From Salinibacterium sp. ZJ70 (lineage in GTDB: Bacteria; Actinomycetota; Actinomycetes; Actinomycetales; Microbacteriaceae), in NCBI RefSeq assembly GCF_011751865.2, contig NZ_CP061770.1:868001-932000 (forward strand): 64,000 nucleotides of DNA. Direction: 5' to 3'. Under the pieces are notes generated by a model, which searched no databases, was not told where the DNA came from, and saw only the letters and a list, made by a program, of their open reading frames with translations. Shown piece after piece: positions 17,258 to 24,983 of the stretch. Each line of letters starts with the position of its first letter. The first letter of the stretch is position 1. Made by a program: the position numbers and the translations under genes.

Positions 17258-17295
17258 TGGGCTCACGCCTCTGAGGTAGAGGTGTCGTTGTGCGC

Positions 17296-17329
17296 GTGGG
17301 GCCAATCCGCTGTGGCGGGTTGGCTCCAC
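17296..17329 (+). terminator. Terminator after the EutH-like gene
   Basis: A long interrupted hairpin: GTGG-G-GCCAA-TCCGC pairs with GCGG-GTTGGC-T-CCAC around a short loop. It lies 39 bases after the stop, in the 176-base gap before the convergent aminopeptidase gene, which otherwise holds nothing recognisable. Confidence 0.65.
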
Positions 17330-17433
17330 GTTGAGCTGTTCTGAGCCGCCACCGGGCCTCATACGCTCGGCGTTCGGAGCGTGCGCTTCTCGAGCTCTGC
17401 GCTGGCGTTACGGCGACGCTCGCCGCGTCGCGC

Positions 17434-18903
17434 CTACGAGAGGTGACCCGCCAGCCACGCCTCCACGTCGTCCGCGGTGCGCGGAATGCCGATCGACAGG
17501 TTCTCGGCACCCGAGGAGGTGACCAGGATGTCGTCCTCGATGCGCACCCCGATGCCGCGGAACTCCGCGGGCACGGTGAGGTCGTCGGGCTGGAAGTACA
17601 GACCCGGCTCGATCGTGAACACCATGCCGGGCTCGAGCACACCATCCAGGTAGAGCTCGCGGCGCGCCTGCGCGCAGTCGTGCACGTCGATGCCGAGGTG
17701 GTGGCTTGTGCCGTGCACCATGTAGCGACGGTGGAACTGGGCATCGGGTTCGAGCGACTCCTCGGCGCTCACCGGCAGGAACCCCCACTCGGCGGTCTTC
17801 GCCGCGATCACCTTCATCGCCTCGGCGTGGACCTCCCGGAACCGGATGCCGGGACGCACGATCGCGAACGCCGCATCCGCAGCCTCCCGCACCGCCTCGT
17901 AGACGAGACGCTGCACCTCGGTGAACGTGCCCGACACGGGCAGGGTGCGGGTGATGTCGGCGGTGTAGAGCGAATCGAGCTCGATGCCGGCGTCGATGAG
18001 CACGAGATCGCCCGGCTTCACCGCACCGTCGTTGCGGGTCCAGTGCAGGATGCAGGCGTGCGCTCCCGAGGCGGCGATCGTGTCGTAGCCGACCGTGTTG
18101 CCCTCCGCGCGCGCACGACGATTGAAGGTGCCTTCGATGAGGCGCTCGCCGCGGTGGTGCTCGACGATGTTCGGCAGGTCGGCGATGACGTCGTCGAAGC
18201 CGAGCTTCGTGGCGGCGACAGCGGCACGCATCTCGGCGATCTCGTACTCGTCCTTCACCAGACGCAGCTCGCTCACGGCGCGCACGAGCTCCGCGTCCTC
18301 GGCGCGCGAGGCGGTGAGGTCGTCGACCGCCGGGTCGATGCCGCGCAGCACCACGACGTCGCCGTCGAACGGCGAGAGTTCGGCCAGCGGACGCGTCTCG
18401 AGGGCGAGATCCGCGGCGACATGCGCGAGAGAGGGGCGTGCTCCCGTCCAGAACTCGCCGATCGCGGCGTTCGCGTAGAACTCCTCCGAGTCGCGGCCCG
18501 CCGTGGGGACGAAGTACAGGGTCGCGGGGGTGTCGTCACCCGGACCGATCACGAGCACGCTGCCGGGCACGGTGTCGCTCGCCCAGCCGGTGAGGTGGCT
18601 GAACGCCGAGTGCGCGCGGTACGGGTAGTCGGTGTCGTTGGAGCGCACCTTCGCGGGACCTGCGGGGATGACGAGCGTCGCATCCGGGAACTTCGCGGCC
18701 AGTCGCATGCGCCTGGCCGCGGCATACGCCGCCTGCGCGCGGGGTGCGGGGATCGGCTGCTCATTGTCGGCCCAGCTGCCGAAGATGAAGTCGCGGAACG
18801 CGTCGGAGGTCGGCGTCGTCGAGCGGTTCGAGGTGACCGGGGTGGTGCCGGGGGCGAGCTTCTCGGGCGAGTCCGAGGTGGCGACGGGGGTGGTGTCGGT
18901 CAT
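17434..18903 (-). CDS. pepP: Xaa-Pro aminopeptidase (aminopeptidase P)
   Basis: 489-residue M24B metallopeptidase that removes N-terminal residues before proline in the cytoplasm. After a 50-residue low-complexity N-terminus comes the creatinase-like N domain, then the pita-bread domain with the five metal ligands: Asp in LVLIDAGIELD, Asp in YTADITRTLP, His in MVHGTSHHLGIDVHD, Glu in FTIEPGLYF and Glu in VRIEDDILVT. The start is the ATG at 18903 (an ATG three codons upstream lacks ribosome-binding space); the frame remains open to 19245 over the neighbouring gene. Confidence 0.88.
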   Translation of the reverse strand: MTDTTPVATSDSPEKLAPGTTPVTSNRSTTPTSDAFRDFIFGSWADNEQPIPAPRAQAAYAAARRMRLAAKFPDATLVIPAGPAKVRSNDTDYPYRAHSAFSHLTGWASDTVPGSVLVIGPGDDTPATLYFVPTAGRDSEEFYANAAIGEFWTGARPSLAHVAADLALETRPLAELSPFDGDVVVLRGIDPAVDDLTASRAEDAELVRAVSELRLVKDEYEIAEMRAAVAATKLGFDDVIADLPNIVEHHRGERLIEGTFNRRARAEGNTVGYDTIAASGAHACILHWTRNDGAVKPGDLVLIDAGIELDSLYTADITRTLPVSGTFTEVQRLVYEAVREAADAAFAIVRPGIRFREVHAEAMKVIAAKTAEWGFLPVSAEESLEPDAQFHRRYMVHGTSHHLGIDVHDCAQARRELYLDGVLEPGMVFTIEPGLYFQPDDLTVPAEFRGIGVRIEDDILVTSSGAENLSIGIPRTADDVEAWLAGHLS

Positions 18904-18929
18904 GCCGCCCATCCTGCCACCGTCGGCTG

Positions 18930-19946
18930 TCAGCCGCCTGCGGGCACCAGCTGCGCGACAACCGGGCGGTGGTCGGACGCGGACGTGTCGCCCACCTCGA
19001 TGACCTCGAAGCCGACGGTGGTCCACGCGTCCGTCGCGAGCACGTGGTCGATCGGCGAGCCGAGAAGCGCGGGAAGGCGTGTCGGCCAGGTGCCGATCGC
19101 GGCGCCGCCGACGGCACGTGCAGAATCCCGGCAGCCGGCGAGACCGACATCGCTGCCGAGGCCTGCCCAGTGATCGATGGTCGAGTTGAGGTCGCCCGCG
19201 ACGATCACGTCGGAGGCGGGGTCGGCGCAGCGCTCGGCGAGCCAATCGAGTCCGACGCGCCAGTTCTCCATCTCGGCGGGCACCGGCGCGACCGGGTGCG
19301 CCGCGATGATGGTGGGCCCGCTCCCGTCGACCGGGACAGCGACGACGCTCGGCAGCGTGGGCGTGTTGCCGACCGAGTCGTCGACCTCGTAGTCGCCGAG
19401 CGCCTCCGAGACCAGCATCATCGTGGAACGCGCCTTCAGATGCTCGTCGTACGCGACGCCGAGAACCTGCATGGGGCGGCCCGCGTCGCCGAGGATCCGG
19501 GCGATTGCGACCGCCGTCCCGCGGCTCGTCTCGGGAAGCGCGACCACATCCGCCCCGCGGTCGAGGGCGAGCTGCGCGATCCTCTCCTCGCCGGGCGCAT
19601 CGCCGAGCGTGTTCCAGGTGAGCACGATGAGCCCGCCTTCGCGGTCGCGGTCGATCGCGGTCGGATCCGCGCCGCGCACGGCGAGCACCCCCACCGAGAC
19701 CACGGCGAACGCCAGCAGCAGCACACCGACGCTCGCGAAGAATCGCCTGCCCACTGTCGTGATGGCGGCGATGATGAGCACGAGCGCACCCGCGAGGACA
19801 GTCGCGAGCACGGCGAGGCCGCGCAGCGACACGAGCTGCGCGACGCCCAGCAGACGCTCCGCGCCCAGCAGCTGCGGCCAGCAGGCAAGCAGAAGCACCC
19901 CGGCCACCACGAAGGTGACCGCGGCGGCGAGCAGGCGTCCGAACAT
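18930..19946 (-). CDS. Endonuclease/exonuclease/phosphatase family membrane protein
   Basis: 338-residue protein. Three N-terminal membrane helices (about residues 4-25, 37-60 and 67-90) anchor an external EEP (DNase I-like) domain with LTWNTLGDAPGEERI, ALPETSRG, VAGDLNST and the catalytic SDHRPVVAQL at the end. The exact substrate is unknown; relatives include phospholipid and nucleic-acid phosphodiesterases. The start ATG at 19946 has a TAGGCT hexamer seven bases upstream; the frame continues to 20051 upstream without coding sense. Confidence 0.8.
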   Translation of the reverse strand: MFGRLLAAAVTFVVAGVLLLACWPQLLGAERLLGVAQLVSLRGLAVLATVLAGALVLIIAAITTVGRRFFASVGVLLLAFAVVSVGVLAVRGADPTAIDRDREGGLIVLTWNTLGDAPGEERIAQLALDRGADVVALPETSRGTAVAIARILGDAGRPMQVLGVAYDEHLKARSTMMLVSEALGDYEVDDSVGNTPTLPSVVAVPVDGSGPTIIAAHPVAPVPAEMENWRVGLDWLAERCADPASDVIVAGDLNSTIDHWAGLGSDVGLAGCRDSARAVGGAAIGTWPTRLPALLGSPIDHVLATDAWTTVGFEVIEVGDTSASDHRPVVAQLVPAGG

Positions 19947-19953
19947 CGCCCCG

Positions 19954-19959
19954 AGCCTA
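19954..19959 (-). promoter_or_regulatory. -10 element of the EEP-domain gene (leaderless)
   Basis: On the minus strand this reads TAGGCT, seven bases before the ATG at 19946. Confidence 0.45.
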
Positions 19960-20059
19960 GGCGCACCAACCTGGGAGGGGGGCCCGAGGGAGCCTGCGGT
20001 GAACCGCGTGCGCACTGAGCAGCTCCCGGACGTATCCGGTGAGCAGGGCACCGCCGCCC

Positions 20060-20065
20060 TAGCAT
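20060..20065 (+). promoter_or_regulatory. -10 element of the PHP gene (leaderless)
   Basis: TAGCAT six bases before the ATG at 20072. GGAGG lies between it and the start and would be upstream of the transcript. Confidence 0.45.
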
Positions 20066-20071
20066 GGAGGC

Positions 20072-20923
20072 ATGCTCGGCCCGATCGATCTGCACGCCCA
20101 TTCGCGCGTCTCCGATGGCACGCAGACGCCTGCCGAGCTCGTCGCAGCGGGAGTGGAAGCGGGCCTCGGAGTGCTCGCGATCACCGACCATGACTCGACC
20201 GCCGGATGGAGTGAGGCGTTCGCTGCCGCGCGCGGCACAGGGCTCGAGATCATGCCCGGCATCGAACTCTCGACCCAGCTCGACTACGCGAGCGTGCACA
20301 TCCTCGGCTACATGATCGACCCGGCGAATCCGGCGCTCGTCGCGACGACGGATGAGATCCGGGCGGAGCGCCTCTCACGCGCCGAATCGATGGTGCGGCG
20401 CATCGCGGTGGACTACGCCCTCGACTGGGATGACGTTCTCGCTCAGACGACGCCGGGCACCACGATCGGGCGCCCGCACATCGCGGACGCGCTCGTCGCT
20501 CGCGGGCACGTGTCGGACCGCTCGGCGGCATTCGCGACGATCCTGCACTGGCGCGGCGGGTACTACCGGCCGCATCCGGCGCCGCTGCCTGCCGCGGGCG
20601 TGCGGCTGATCGCCGAAGCGGGCGGTGTTCCCGTGATGGCGCATCCGGCCTCGCGCGGCCCCGAACGCCTCTGGACGGATGAGCGCCTGCGCGCTCTCGT
20701 GGACGCGGGCCTCTTCGGTGTCGAACTGCACCACCGCGACAACCTGCCGAGCGCACGGGGGCGCTGGGAGCAGATCGCGAAGCGCTACGGCCTCGTCGTC
20801 ACCGGATCGAGCGACTACCACGGTGCGGGCAAGCCCAACCTGCTCGCCGAGAACACCACGTCGCCCGAGGTGTATGCGGCGATCGTCGCGCATGGCACGG
20901 GAACGCAGCCGTTCAGCGGCTGA
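20072..20923 (+). CDS. PHP-domain phosphoesterase (YciV/TrpH type)
   Basis: 283-residue PHP metallophosphoesterase. Metal motifs are IDLHAHSRVSDG at the N-terminus, ITDHDST, PGIELS, an HxxR-like MAHPASRGP near 190, ELHHRDN and GSSDYHG near the C-terminus. The best-studied relative in E. coli hydrolyses 3',5'-nucleoside bisphosphates; that activity is a family-based inference. A strong hairpin follows the gene. Confidence 0.85.
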   Translation: MLGPIDLHAHSRVSDGTQTPAELVAAGVEAGLGVLAITDHDSTAGWSEAFAAARGTGLEIMPGIELSTQLDYASVHILGYMIDPANPALVATTDEIRAERLSRAESMVRRIAVDYALDWDDVLAQTTPGTTIGRPHIADALVARGHVSDRSAAFATILHWRGGYYRPHPAPLPAAGVRLIAEAGGVPVMAHPASRGPERLWTDERLRALVDAGLFGVELHHRDNLPSARGRWEQIAKRYGLVVTGSSDYHGAGKPNLLAENTTSPEVYAAIVAHGTGTQPFSG

Positions 20924-20963
20924 ACTCTCGACGCGGGAATCGCTGAGGCATCCCGGCAATGCA

Positions 20964-20993
20964 GAAGGCGCGCCGCCGAAGCGACGCGCCTTC
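20964..20993. terminator. Bidirectional terminator between PHP and helicase genes
   Basis: Perfect 9-bp stem GAAGGCGCG/CGCGCCTTC around a 12-base loop, between convergent genes. Confidence 0.75.
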
Positions 20994-21007
20994 CGAGAAT
21001 CCGTGGA

Positions 21008-22483
21008 TCAGCCCGCGGGCGGGGGAGTGGGTGCTCCGCTGCCGGCACCGCCCGAGCGGCGACGGCGACGACGCTTCGTGGGTGCCGCGTTGCCGTCGTG
21101 GTGCTCGCTGCCGCGGCCGTCGTGCGTTCCGCCGCCCTCGGCGCGAGCCTCGGTGGTGTCGGTCGACGCCGACGCCTCCGTCGACGCGCCACCGCGGGTG
21201 CGGGTGCGGCTGCGGCTGCGCGAACGCGACGCCCCCTCGCCCGAGCTCTCGCCCGATCCGGTGCGCTCACGCGGCGGACGGGCGCCGGCGGGCGCGGCGG
21301 ACGGCTTCAGGCGGCCCTTCGTGCCCTCGGGGATGTCGAGGTCGGCGAAGAGGTGCGGCGACGACGAGTACGTCTCCTGCGGCTCGGGAATGTTCATCTC
21401 GAGGCCGCGGTTGATGAGACCCCATTTGTGCATGTCGTCCCAGTCGACGAAGGTCACCGCGATGCCGGTCTTGCCGGCACGGCCGGTGCGGCCCGCGCGG
21501 TGCAGGTAGGTGTCGGGGTCGTCCGGCACGGTGTGGTTGATGACGTGGGTGACGTCGTTGACGTCGATGCCACGCGCGGCCACATCGGTGGCGATGAGGA
21601 TGTCCTTCTTGCCAGCCTTGAACGCGGCCATCGAGCGCTCGCGCGCCTCCTGGCTCATGTCGCCGTGCACGGCACCCGCGTTGAAGCCGCGGTCGTTCAG
21701 CTCCTCGACGAGCTTCGCCGCAGCGCGCTTCGTGCGGGTGAAGATCACGGTCTTGCCGCGGCCCTCGGCCTGCAGGATGCGCGAGATGACCTCGTCCTTG
21801 TCGAGCGAGTGCGCCCGGTAGACGACGTGCTTGATGTTGGCCTGCGTGAGGCCCTCATCCGGGTCGGTCGCGCGGATGTGGATGGGCCGGTTCATGAAGC
21901 GACGCGCGAGCGCGACGACCGGGCCGGGCATCGTGGCCGAGAAGAGCATCGTGTGACGCGTCGGCGCGGTCTGCGCGAACAGCTTCTCGACATCCGGGAG
22001 GAAGCCGAGGTCGAGCATCTTGTCGGCCTCGTCGAGCACCATGACCTGCACGTCCTTGAGGGACAGCAGGCGCTGGCCGGCGAGGTCGAGGAGGCGGCCC
22101 GGGGTGCCGACGACGATCTGCGCGCCGGCCTTGAGCTGCTCGACCTGGCCTTCGTAGGCCTTGCCGCCGTAGATCGCGGCGATCTGGGTGGGGCGGTTGG
22201 AGGCTGCGAGAGTGAGGTCTTCGGCCACCTGCACGCACAGCTCGCGCGTGGGCACCACGATGAGCGCCTTCACGCCGGGCCCGGGGTTCTCGCCGAGCGC
22301 CTGGATGACCGGAAGGCCGAAGCCGAAGGTCTTACCGGTGCCGGTCTTCGCCTGGCCGATGATGTCCTGCTTGGAGAGGCCGAGGGGAATGGTCTGCGTC
22401 TGGATGGGGAAGGGCTCGATGATGCCCTTCGACTCCAGCGCGGCGACGATGTCGTCGTCGATGTTGAGATCGCGGAAAGTCAA
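21008..22483 (-). CDS. DEAD-box RNA helicase with basic low-complexity tail
   Basis: 491-residue ATP-dependent RNA helicase for structured RNA remodelling. All motifs are present in order: Q motif (FPIQTQTIP), AKTGTGKT, PTREL, GTPGR, VLDEADKM, FSATMP, then the second RecA domain with VIFTRTKR, ATDVAARGID and HRAGRTGR. From about residue 385 the tail is rich in Arg/Ser/Gly and ends in lysine- and arginine-rich repeats (TKRRRRRRSGG), an RNA-binding type of extension. The start is TTG at 22483 with AGGAATC upstream; no better start exists in frame. Confidence 0.9.
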   Translation of the reverse strand: MTFRDLNIDDDIVAALESKGIIEPFPIQTQTIPLGLSKQDIIGQAKTGTGKTFGFGLPVIQALGENPGPGVKALIVVPTRELCVQVAEDLTLAASNRPTQIAAIYGGKAYEGQVEQLKAGAQIVVGTPGRLLDLAGQRLLSLKDVQVMVLDEADKMLDLGFLPDVEKLFAQTAPTRHTMLFSATMPGPVVALARRFMNRPIHIRATDPDEGLTQANIKHVVYRAHSLDKDEVISRILQAEGRGKTVIFTRTKRAAAKLVEELNDRGFNAGAVHGDMSQEARERSMAAFKAGKKDILIATDVAARGIDVNDVTHVINHTVPDDPDTYLHRAGRTGRAGKTGIAVTFVDWDDMHKWGLINRGLEMNIPEPQETYSSSPHLFADLDIPEGTKGRLKPSAAPAGARPPRERTGSGESSGEGASRSRSRSRTRTRGGASTEASASTDTTEARAEGGGTHDGRGSEHHDGNAAPTKRRRRRRSGGAGSGAPTPPPAG

Positions 22484-22533
22484 GAGATTCCTGTCTGAGG
22501 AAATGGAGAGGTCTTCAGTCTACCGGCCTCCCA

Positions 22534-22539
22534 TACACT
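22534..22539 (+). promoter_or_regulatory. -10 element of the MiaE-like gene (leaderless)
   Basis: TACACT six bases before the GTG at 22546. Confidence 0.5.
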
Positions 22540-22545
22540 GGGCGG

Positions 22546-23259
22546 GTGGTTTGGTTCCGTCGTCGCACCCGTCAGCGTTCGGGAACCCTTCAGGTACCGC
22601 CGCGTTCGGCCGCTGTCGCCGTCGCGCGTGTCGAGCTGCGCGACCTCGCGCCGACGCCTGCGCGCTTCCTCGGGCAGACCGCCTACCTGACGATCGTGCT
22701 GTTCGAGAACCTCGGGCGCGCCGTCACCACGGCACCCACGACGGATGCGAAGACCCGTCTCGCGCGCGCCGCATCCGACATGCTCGAGACGCATCAGACG
22801 CTCGTGAAGGAGCTGGAGCGCCTCACGGATGACCCGGCCGCCGAGATGGAGCCGTTCCGTCTGCTGCTGGACGAGTTCCAGCGCCGCACGAAGGGTGCCG
22901 ACTGGTACGAGATCCTCGTGACCTGCTACCTGACGAGCGGCTTCCTGCTCGACTTCTTCGCCGGTCTCGCATCCGGACTGCCTGATGACCTCGACGATCG
23001 CGCCGCGACGGTGCTGCAGAACCACGCGGGCGAGGCGGTGCTCGTCGACGAGCTGCGTCGCGCGATCGAGGAGAGCCCGCGCCTCGCGTCGCGCCTGGCG
23101 ATGTGGGGCCGTCGCCTCATCGGCGACACGATGCTGGTCGCGCGCTCCGCGCTCGAACAGCACCCCGCCGCGTCGGTCAACGAGCGCGTCGAGCCGGTGT
23201 TCACCGAGCTCATCGCCTCGCACACGCGCCGCATGGATGCGCTCGGGCTCACGGCGTAG
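22546..23259 (+). CDS. Ferritin-like fold protein (MiaE_2 family)
   Basis: 237-residue, mostly helical protein of the actinobacterial ferritin-like group related to tRNA hydroxylase MiaE. Candidate helix motifs are YLTIVLFENLGRAV, ETHQTLVKEL, GADWYEILVTCYLTSGF and LQNHAGEAVLVDEL, with Glu/His residues suited to a di-iron site, though the full ligand set cannot be proved by eye. Activity on tRNA has not been shown for this branch. The start is GTG at 22546. trpF begins six bases after the stop. Confidence 0.78.
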   Translation: MVWFRRRTRQRSGTLQVPPRSAAVAVARVELRDLAPTPARFLGQTAYLTIVLFENLGRAVTTAPTTDAKTRLARAASDMLETHQTLVKELERLTDDPAAEMEPFRLLLDEFQRRTKGADWYEILVTCYLTSGFLLDFFAGLASGLPDDLDDRAATVLQNHAGEAVLVDELRRAIEESPRLASRLAMWGRRLIGDTMLVARSALEQHPAASVNERVEPVFTELIASHTRRMDALGLTA

Positions 23260-23264
23260 CCGCT

Positions 23265-23855
23265 GTGTTCATCAAGATCTGCGGCATCCGCGACGCCGCC
23301 ACCGCCGACGCGTGTGTCGCGCTGGGTGTCGACGCGCTCGGCTTCGTGTTCGCCGAGGGCAGCGTGCGCCGGATCACGGCGGATGACGCTGCCGCGGTCG
23401 TGGCCAGCGTGCCTGCTCGTGTCGAGACGGTGGGCGTGTTCACGGATGCGCCCATCGAGTCGGTGATCGATGACGTGCGGCGCGCGGGACTGCGCACCGC
23501 GCAGCTGCACGGGGAGCGCTCAGCCGCCGAGATCGCGCAGCTGCGGGATGCGGGCATCGACGTGATCGTCGCGCACCGTGTGGGGGAGTCGAGCGCGCAC
23601 CCCGGCATCCGCCTGCTGATCGACGGCGACGTGCCCGGCAGCGGCACGGCGTTCTCGGTCGACCGTCTCGACCGCGCGGCTCTGCCCGCTCAGTGGCTGC
23701 TCGCGGGCGGCCTCGACGCCGACAACGTGGCCAGCCGCATCCGCGCCCTCGCACCGACAGGCGTCGACGTGTCGTCGGGCGTGGAGTCGGAGCGCGGCGT
23801 GAAGTCGATCCCGCTCATCGAGCGCTTCGTGGCAGCGGTGCGCGCCGCCGGCTGA
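23265..23855 (+). CDS. trpF: Phosphoribosylanthranilate isomerase
   Basis: 196-residue TIM-barrel enzyme of tryptophan synthesis that converts N-(5-phosphoribosyl)anthranilate to CdRP. Signature motifs are FIKICGIRDA with the catalytic cysteine at the N-terminus, DALGFVFAEGSVRRIT, GVFTDAP, AQLHGERS, the catalytic-aspartate region LIDGDVPGSG, and the phosphate loops LLAGGLDADNV and VDVSSGVES. The start is GTG at 23265, six bases after the preceding stop. It is away from the other trp genes, as is common in actinobacteria. Confidence 0.9.
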   Translation: MFIKICGIRDAATADACVALGVDALGFVFAEGSVRRITADDAAAVVASVPARVETVGVFTDAPIESVIDDVRRAGLRTAQLHGERSAAEIAQLRDAGIDVIVAHRVGESSAHPGIRLLIDGDVPGSGTAFSVDRLDRAALPAQWLLAGGLDADNVASRIRALAPTGVDVSSGVESERGVKSIPLIERFVAAVRAAG

Positions 23856-23881
23856 GGCCCTGCGCCCCGCCAGTACCAGGA

Positions 23882-23936
23882 GAATCGTGCGAGATCGTCG
23901 ATTCAGGGGCCCGGAAACGACAAACAGGCACGATTC
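23882..23936 (+). repeat. 55-bp palindromic-ended repeat, copy 1
   Basis: Begins GAATCGTGC and ends GCACGATTC (perfect 9-bp inverted ends), with GGGGCCC and a GTCG/CGAC pair inside. It is 54/55 identical to copy 2 at 24241-24295, in the same orientation. It lies 26 bases after trpF. Confidence 0.85.
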
Positions 23937-23955
23937 GCAGGGTGCTGGTCTGTGG

Positions 23956-24165
23956 CGTCGTGGGGCGCTGGCTTCTGGGGATGCTGACCTGGGATGGCTC
24001 GCCGCTCTCGCCGCCGCCGTGTGGGAGTGGGATCGTGCGCGAGCGCTCGAGCTCATGCAGCAGACCATGGAGGCGGGGGCGGTGCACGCGCGGCTTGCAC
24101 TCGTCGAGATGCTGCACGGTAGGGGATCGCGATCGTGCTGTGGAGGAGCTTCGCCCCGTGAGTCC
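23956..24165 (+). pseudogene. Decayed TPR/Sel1-like reading frame between the repeats
   Basis: One frame reads GDADLGWLAALAAAVWEWD, then RARALELMQQTMEAGAVHAR and LALVEMLHG, which looks like helical TPR/Sel1 repeats. It has no credible start, the sense shifts frame after about 24120 (DRDRAVEELR in another frame), and it is trapped between the two 55-bp repeats. It is probably a remnant. The whole 467-base stretch 23856-24322 holds no intact gene. Confidence 0.3.
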
Positions 24166-24240
24166 CCTCGACGGCGCCTCATCGAAGTGCTGCGAACGGT
24201 ACGGTCAGGCGTCAAGTCGCGCCGGCTCTGACACCCCAGC

Positions 24241-24295
24241 GAATCGTGCGAGATGGTCGATTCAGGGGCCCGGAAACGACAAACAGGCACGATTC
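24241..24295 (+). repeat. 55-bp palindromic-ended repeat, copy 2
   Basis: Differs from copy 1 at one base (AGATGG for AGATCG). It lies 27 bases downstream of the end of the convergent membrane-protein gene. Confidence 0.85.
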
Positions 24296-24322
24296 TCGAG
24301 GGTTGCGGAGAAGGCGCGGAGC

Positions 24323-24619
24323 TCAGGCGCCCTGGCGGACGAGGCGCTCGAAGAGCTCCTCGTCGTGCTTCTCGCGACGGCGCGGGAGCAGGAGGGCGGT
24401 CGCCACGGAGGCGATGACGCCGACCGCGAGCGAGATGACCCAGATCCATCCGCCGTCGAACGTGAAGCCCAGCCACACGAGGATCGCCCACGCGAGCGCG
24501 GTCGCGGCTGCGCCGACGCTCGGCATCAGGCCCAGGCCGTGCCACTGGCGACCGGGCACGAGGTAGCGGATGAGGCCGCCGAGGGCGGCGCCGATGACGG
24601 TGACGAAGACGATCTCCAC
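24323..24619 (-). CDS. Small membrane protein, YeaQ/GlsB-like
   Basis: 98-residue protein with three membrane helices and a charged C-terminus (RRREKHDEELFERLVRQGA). The first helix with GAALGGLIRYLVPGRQ resembles the transglycosylase-associated YeaQ/YmgE/GlsB family, linked to envelope stress in other bacteria. Assignment is tentative and no catalytic function is expected. The start is GTG at 24619 with TAGGAT six bases upstream. Confidence 0.6.
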   Translation of the reverse strand: MEIVFVTVIGAALGGLIRYLVPGRQWHGLGLMPSVGAAATALAWAILVWLGFTFDGGWIWVISLAVGVIASVATALLLPRRREKHDEELFERLVRQGA

Positions 24620-24625
24620 GCCGCG

Positions 24626-24631
24626 ATCCTA
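24626..24631 (-). promoter_or_regulatory. -10 element of the YeaQ-like gene (leaderless)
   Basis: Minus-strand TAGGAT, six bases before the GTG at 24619; it sits just after the end of the DUF3107 gene. Confidence 0.45.
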
Positions 24632-24644
24632 GGGGAGCGCGGGG

Positions 24645-24869
24645 TTACGCGACGAAGCCGACGCGGCGAGCGTTGTCGCTGCCGACCTCGAGATACGCGA
24701 GCGAGGCGAGCGGCACGATGTACAGCTTGCCCTTGTCGTCCTTCAGGGTGAGGAGCTTCGCGTCTGCGGCGAGAGCCGACGAGACGGCTTCCTCGATCTC
24801 GGCGGGCGTCTGCGCGCTTTCGAACGCGAGCTCACGGGGCGAGTTGGAGATACCGATGCGAATGTCCAC
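24645..24869 (-). CDS. DUF3107 family protein
   Basis: 74-residue soluble actinobacterial protein: MDIRIGISNSPRELAFES at the start, VSSALAADAKLLTLKDDKGK in the middle and YLEVGSDNARRVGFV at the end, matching DUF3107. Function unknown. The start is GTG at 24869 with TACGCT six bases upstream. Confidence 0.85.
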   Translation of the reverse strand: MDIRIGISNSPRELAFESAQTPAEIEEAVSSALAADAKLLTLKDDKGKLYIVPLASLAYLEVGSDNARRVGFVA

Positions 24870-24875
24870 GATCCG

Positions 24876-24881
24876 AGCGTA
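24876..24881 (-). promoter_or_regulatory. -10 element of the DUF3107 gene (leaderless)
   Basis: Minus-strand TACGCT, six bases before the GTG at 24869. Confidence 0.45.
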
Positions 24882-24971
24882 CGGGATGCCCGGGGCGGTG
24901 GCGGCGGCGGTTCACTGTGGGCGGAACGGGACGCGCCCGCCGGTCGCCCGGACGGTGTCGGTGCCGCCGGT

Positions 24972-24977
24972 TACGGT
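24972..24977 (+). promoter_or_regulatory. -10 element of adnAB (leaderless)
   Basis: TACGGT six bases before the ATG of adnA at 24984. Confidence 0.45.
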
Positions 24978-24983
24978 ACCCAC

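Noticed and set aside
15950..17362. 470-codon minus-strand frame opposite the EutH-like gene
   Set aside because: His/Asp/Arg-rich with no motif; the plus-strand product is a coherent membrane protein and has promoter, operator and ribosome binding site.
20965..21300. Collagen-like or prophage tail gene in the low-complexity stretch before the helicase
   Set aside because: It is the Arg/Ser/Gly-rich C-terminal extension of the DEAD-box helicase, read in frame without a break.
21098..22498. 466-codon plus-strand frame opposite the helicase
   Set aside because: Composition is Arg/Gly/Val-rich and motif-free; the helicase on the other strand has all DEAD-box motifs.
23882..24295. CRISPR array
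   Set aside because: Only two repeat copies 304 bases apart, with palindromic ends and no spacers or cas genes.
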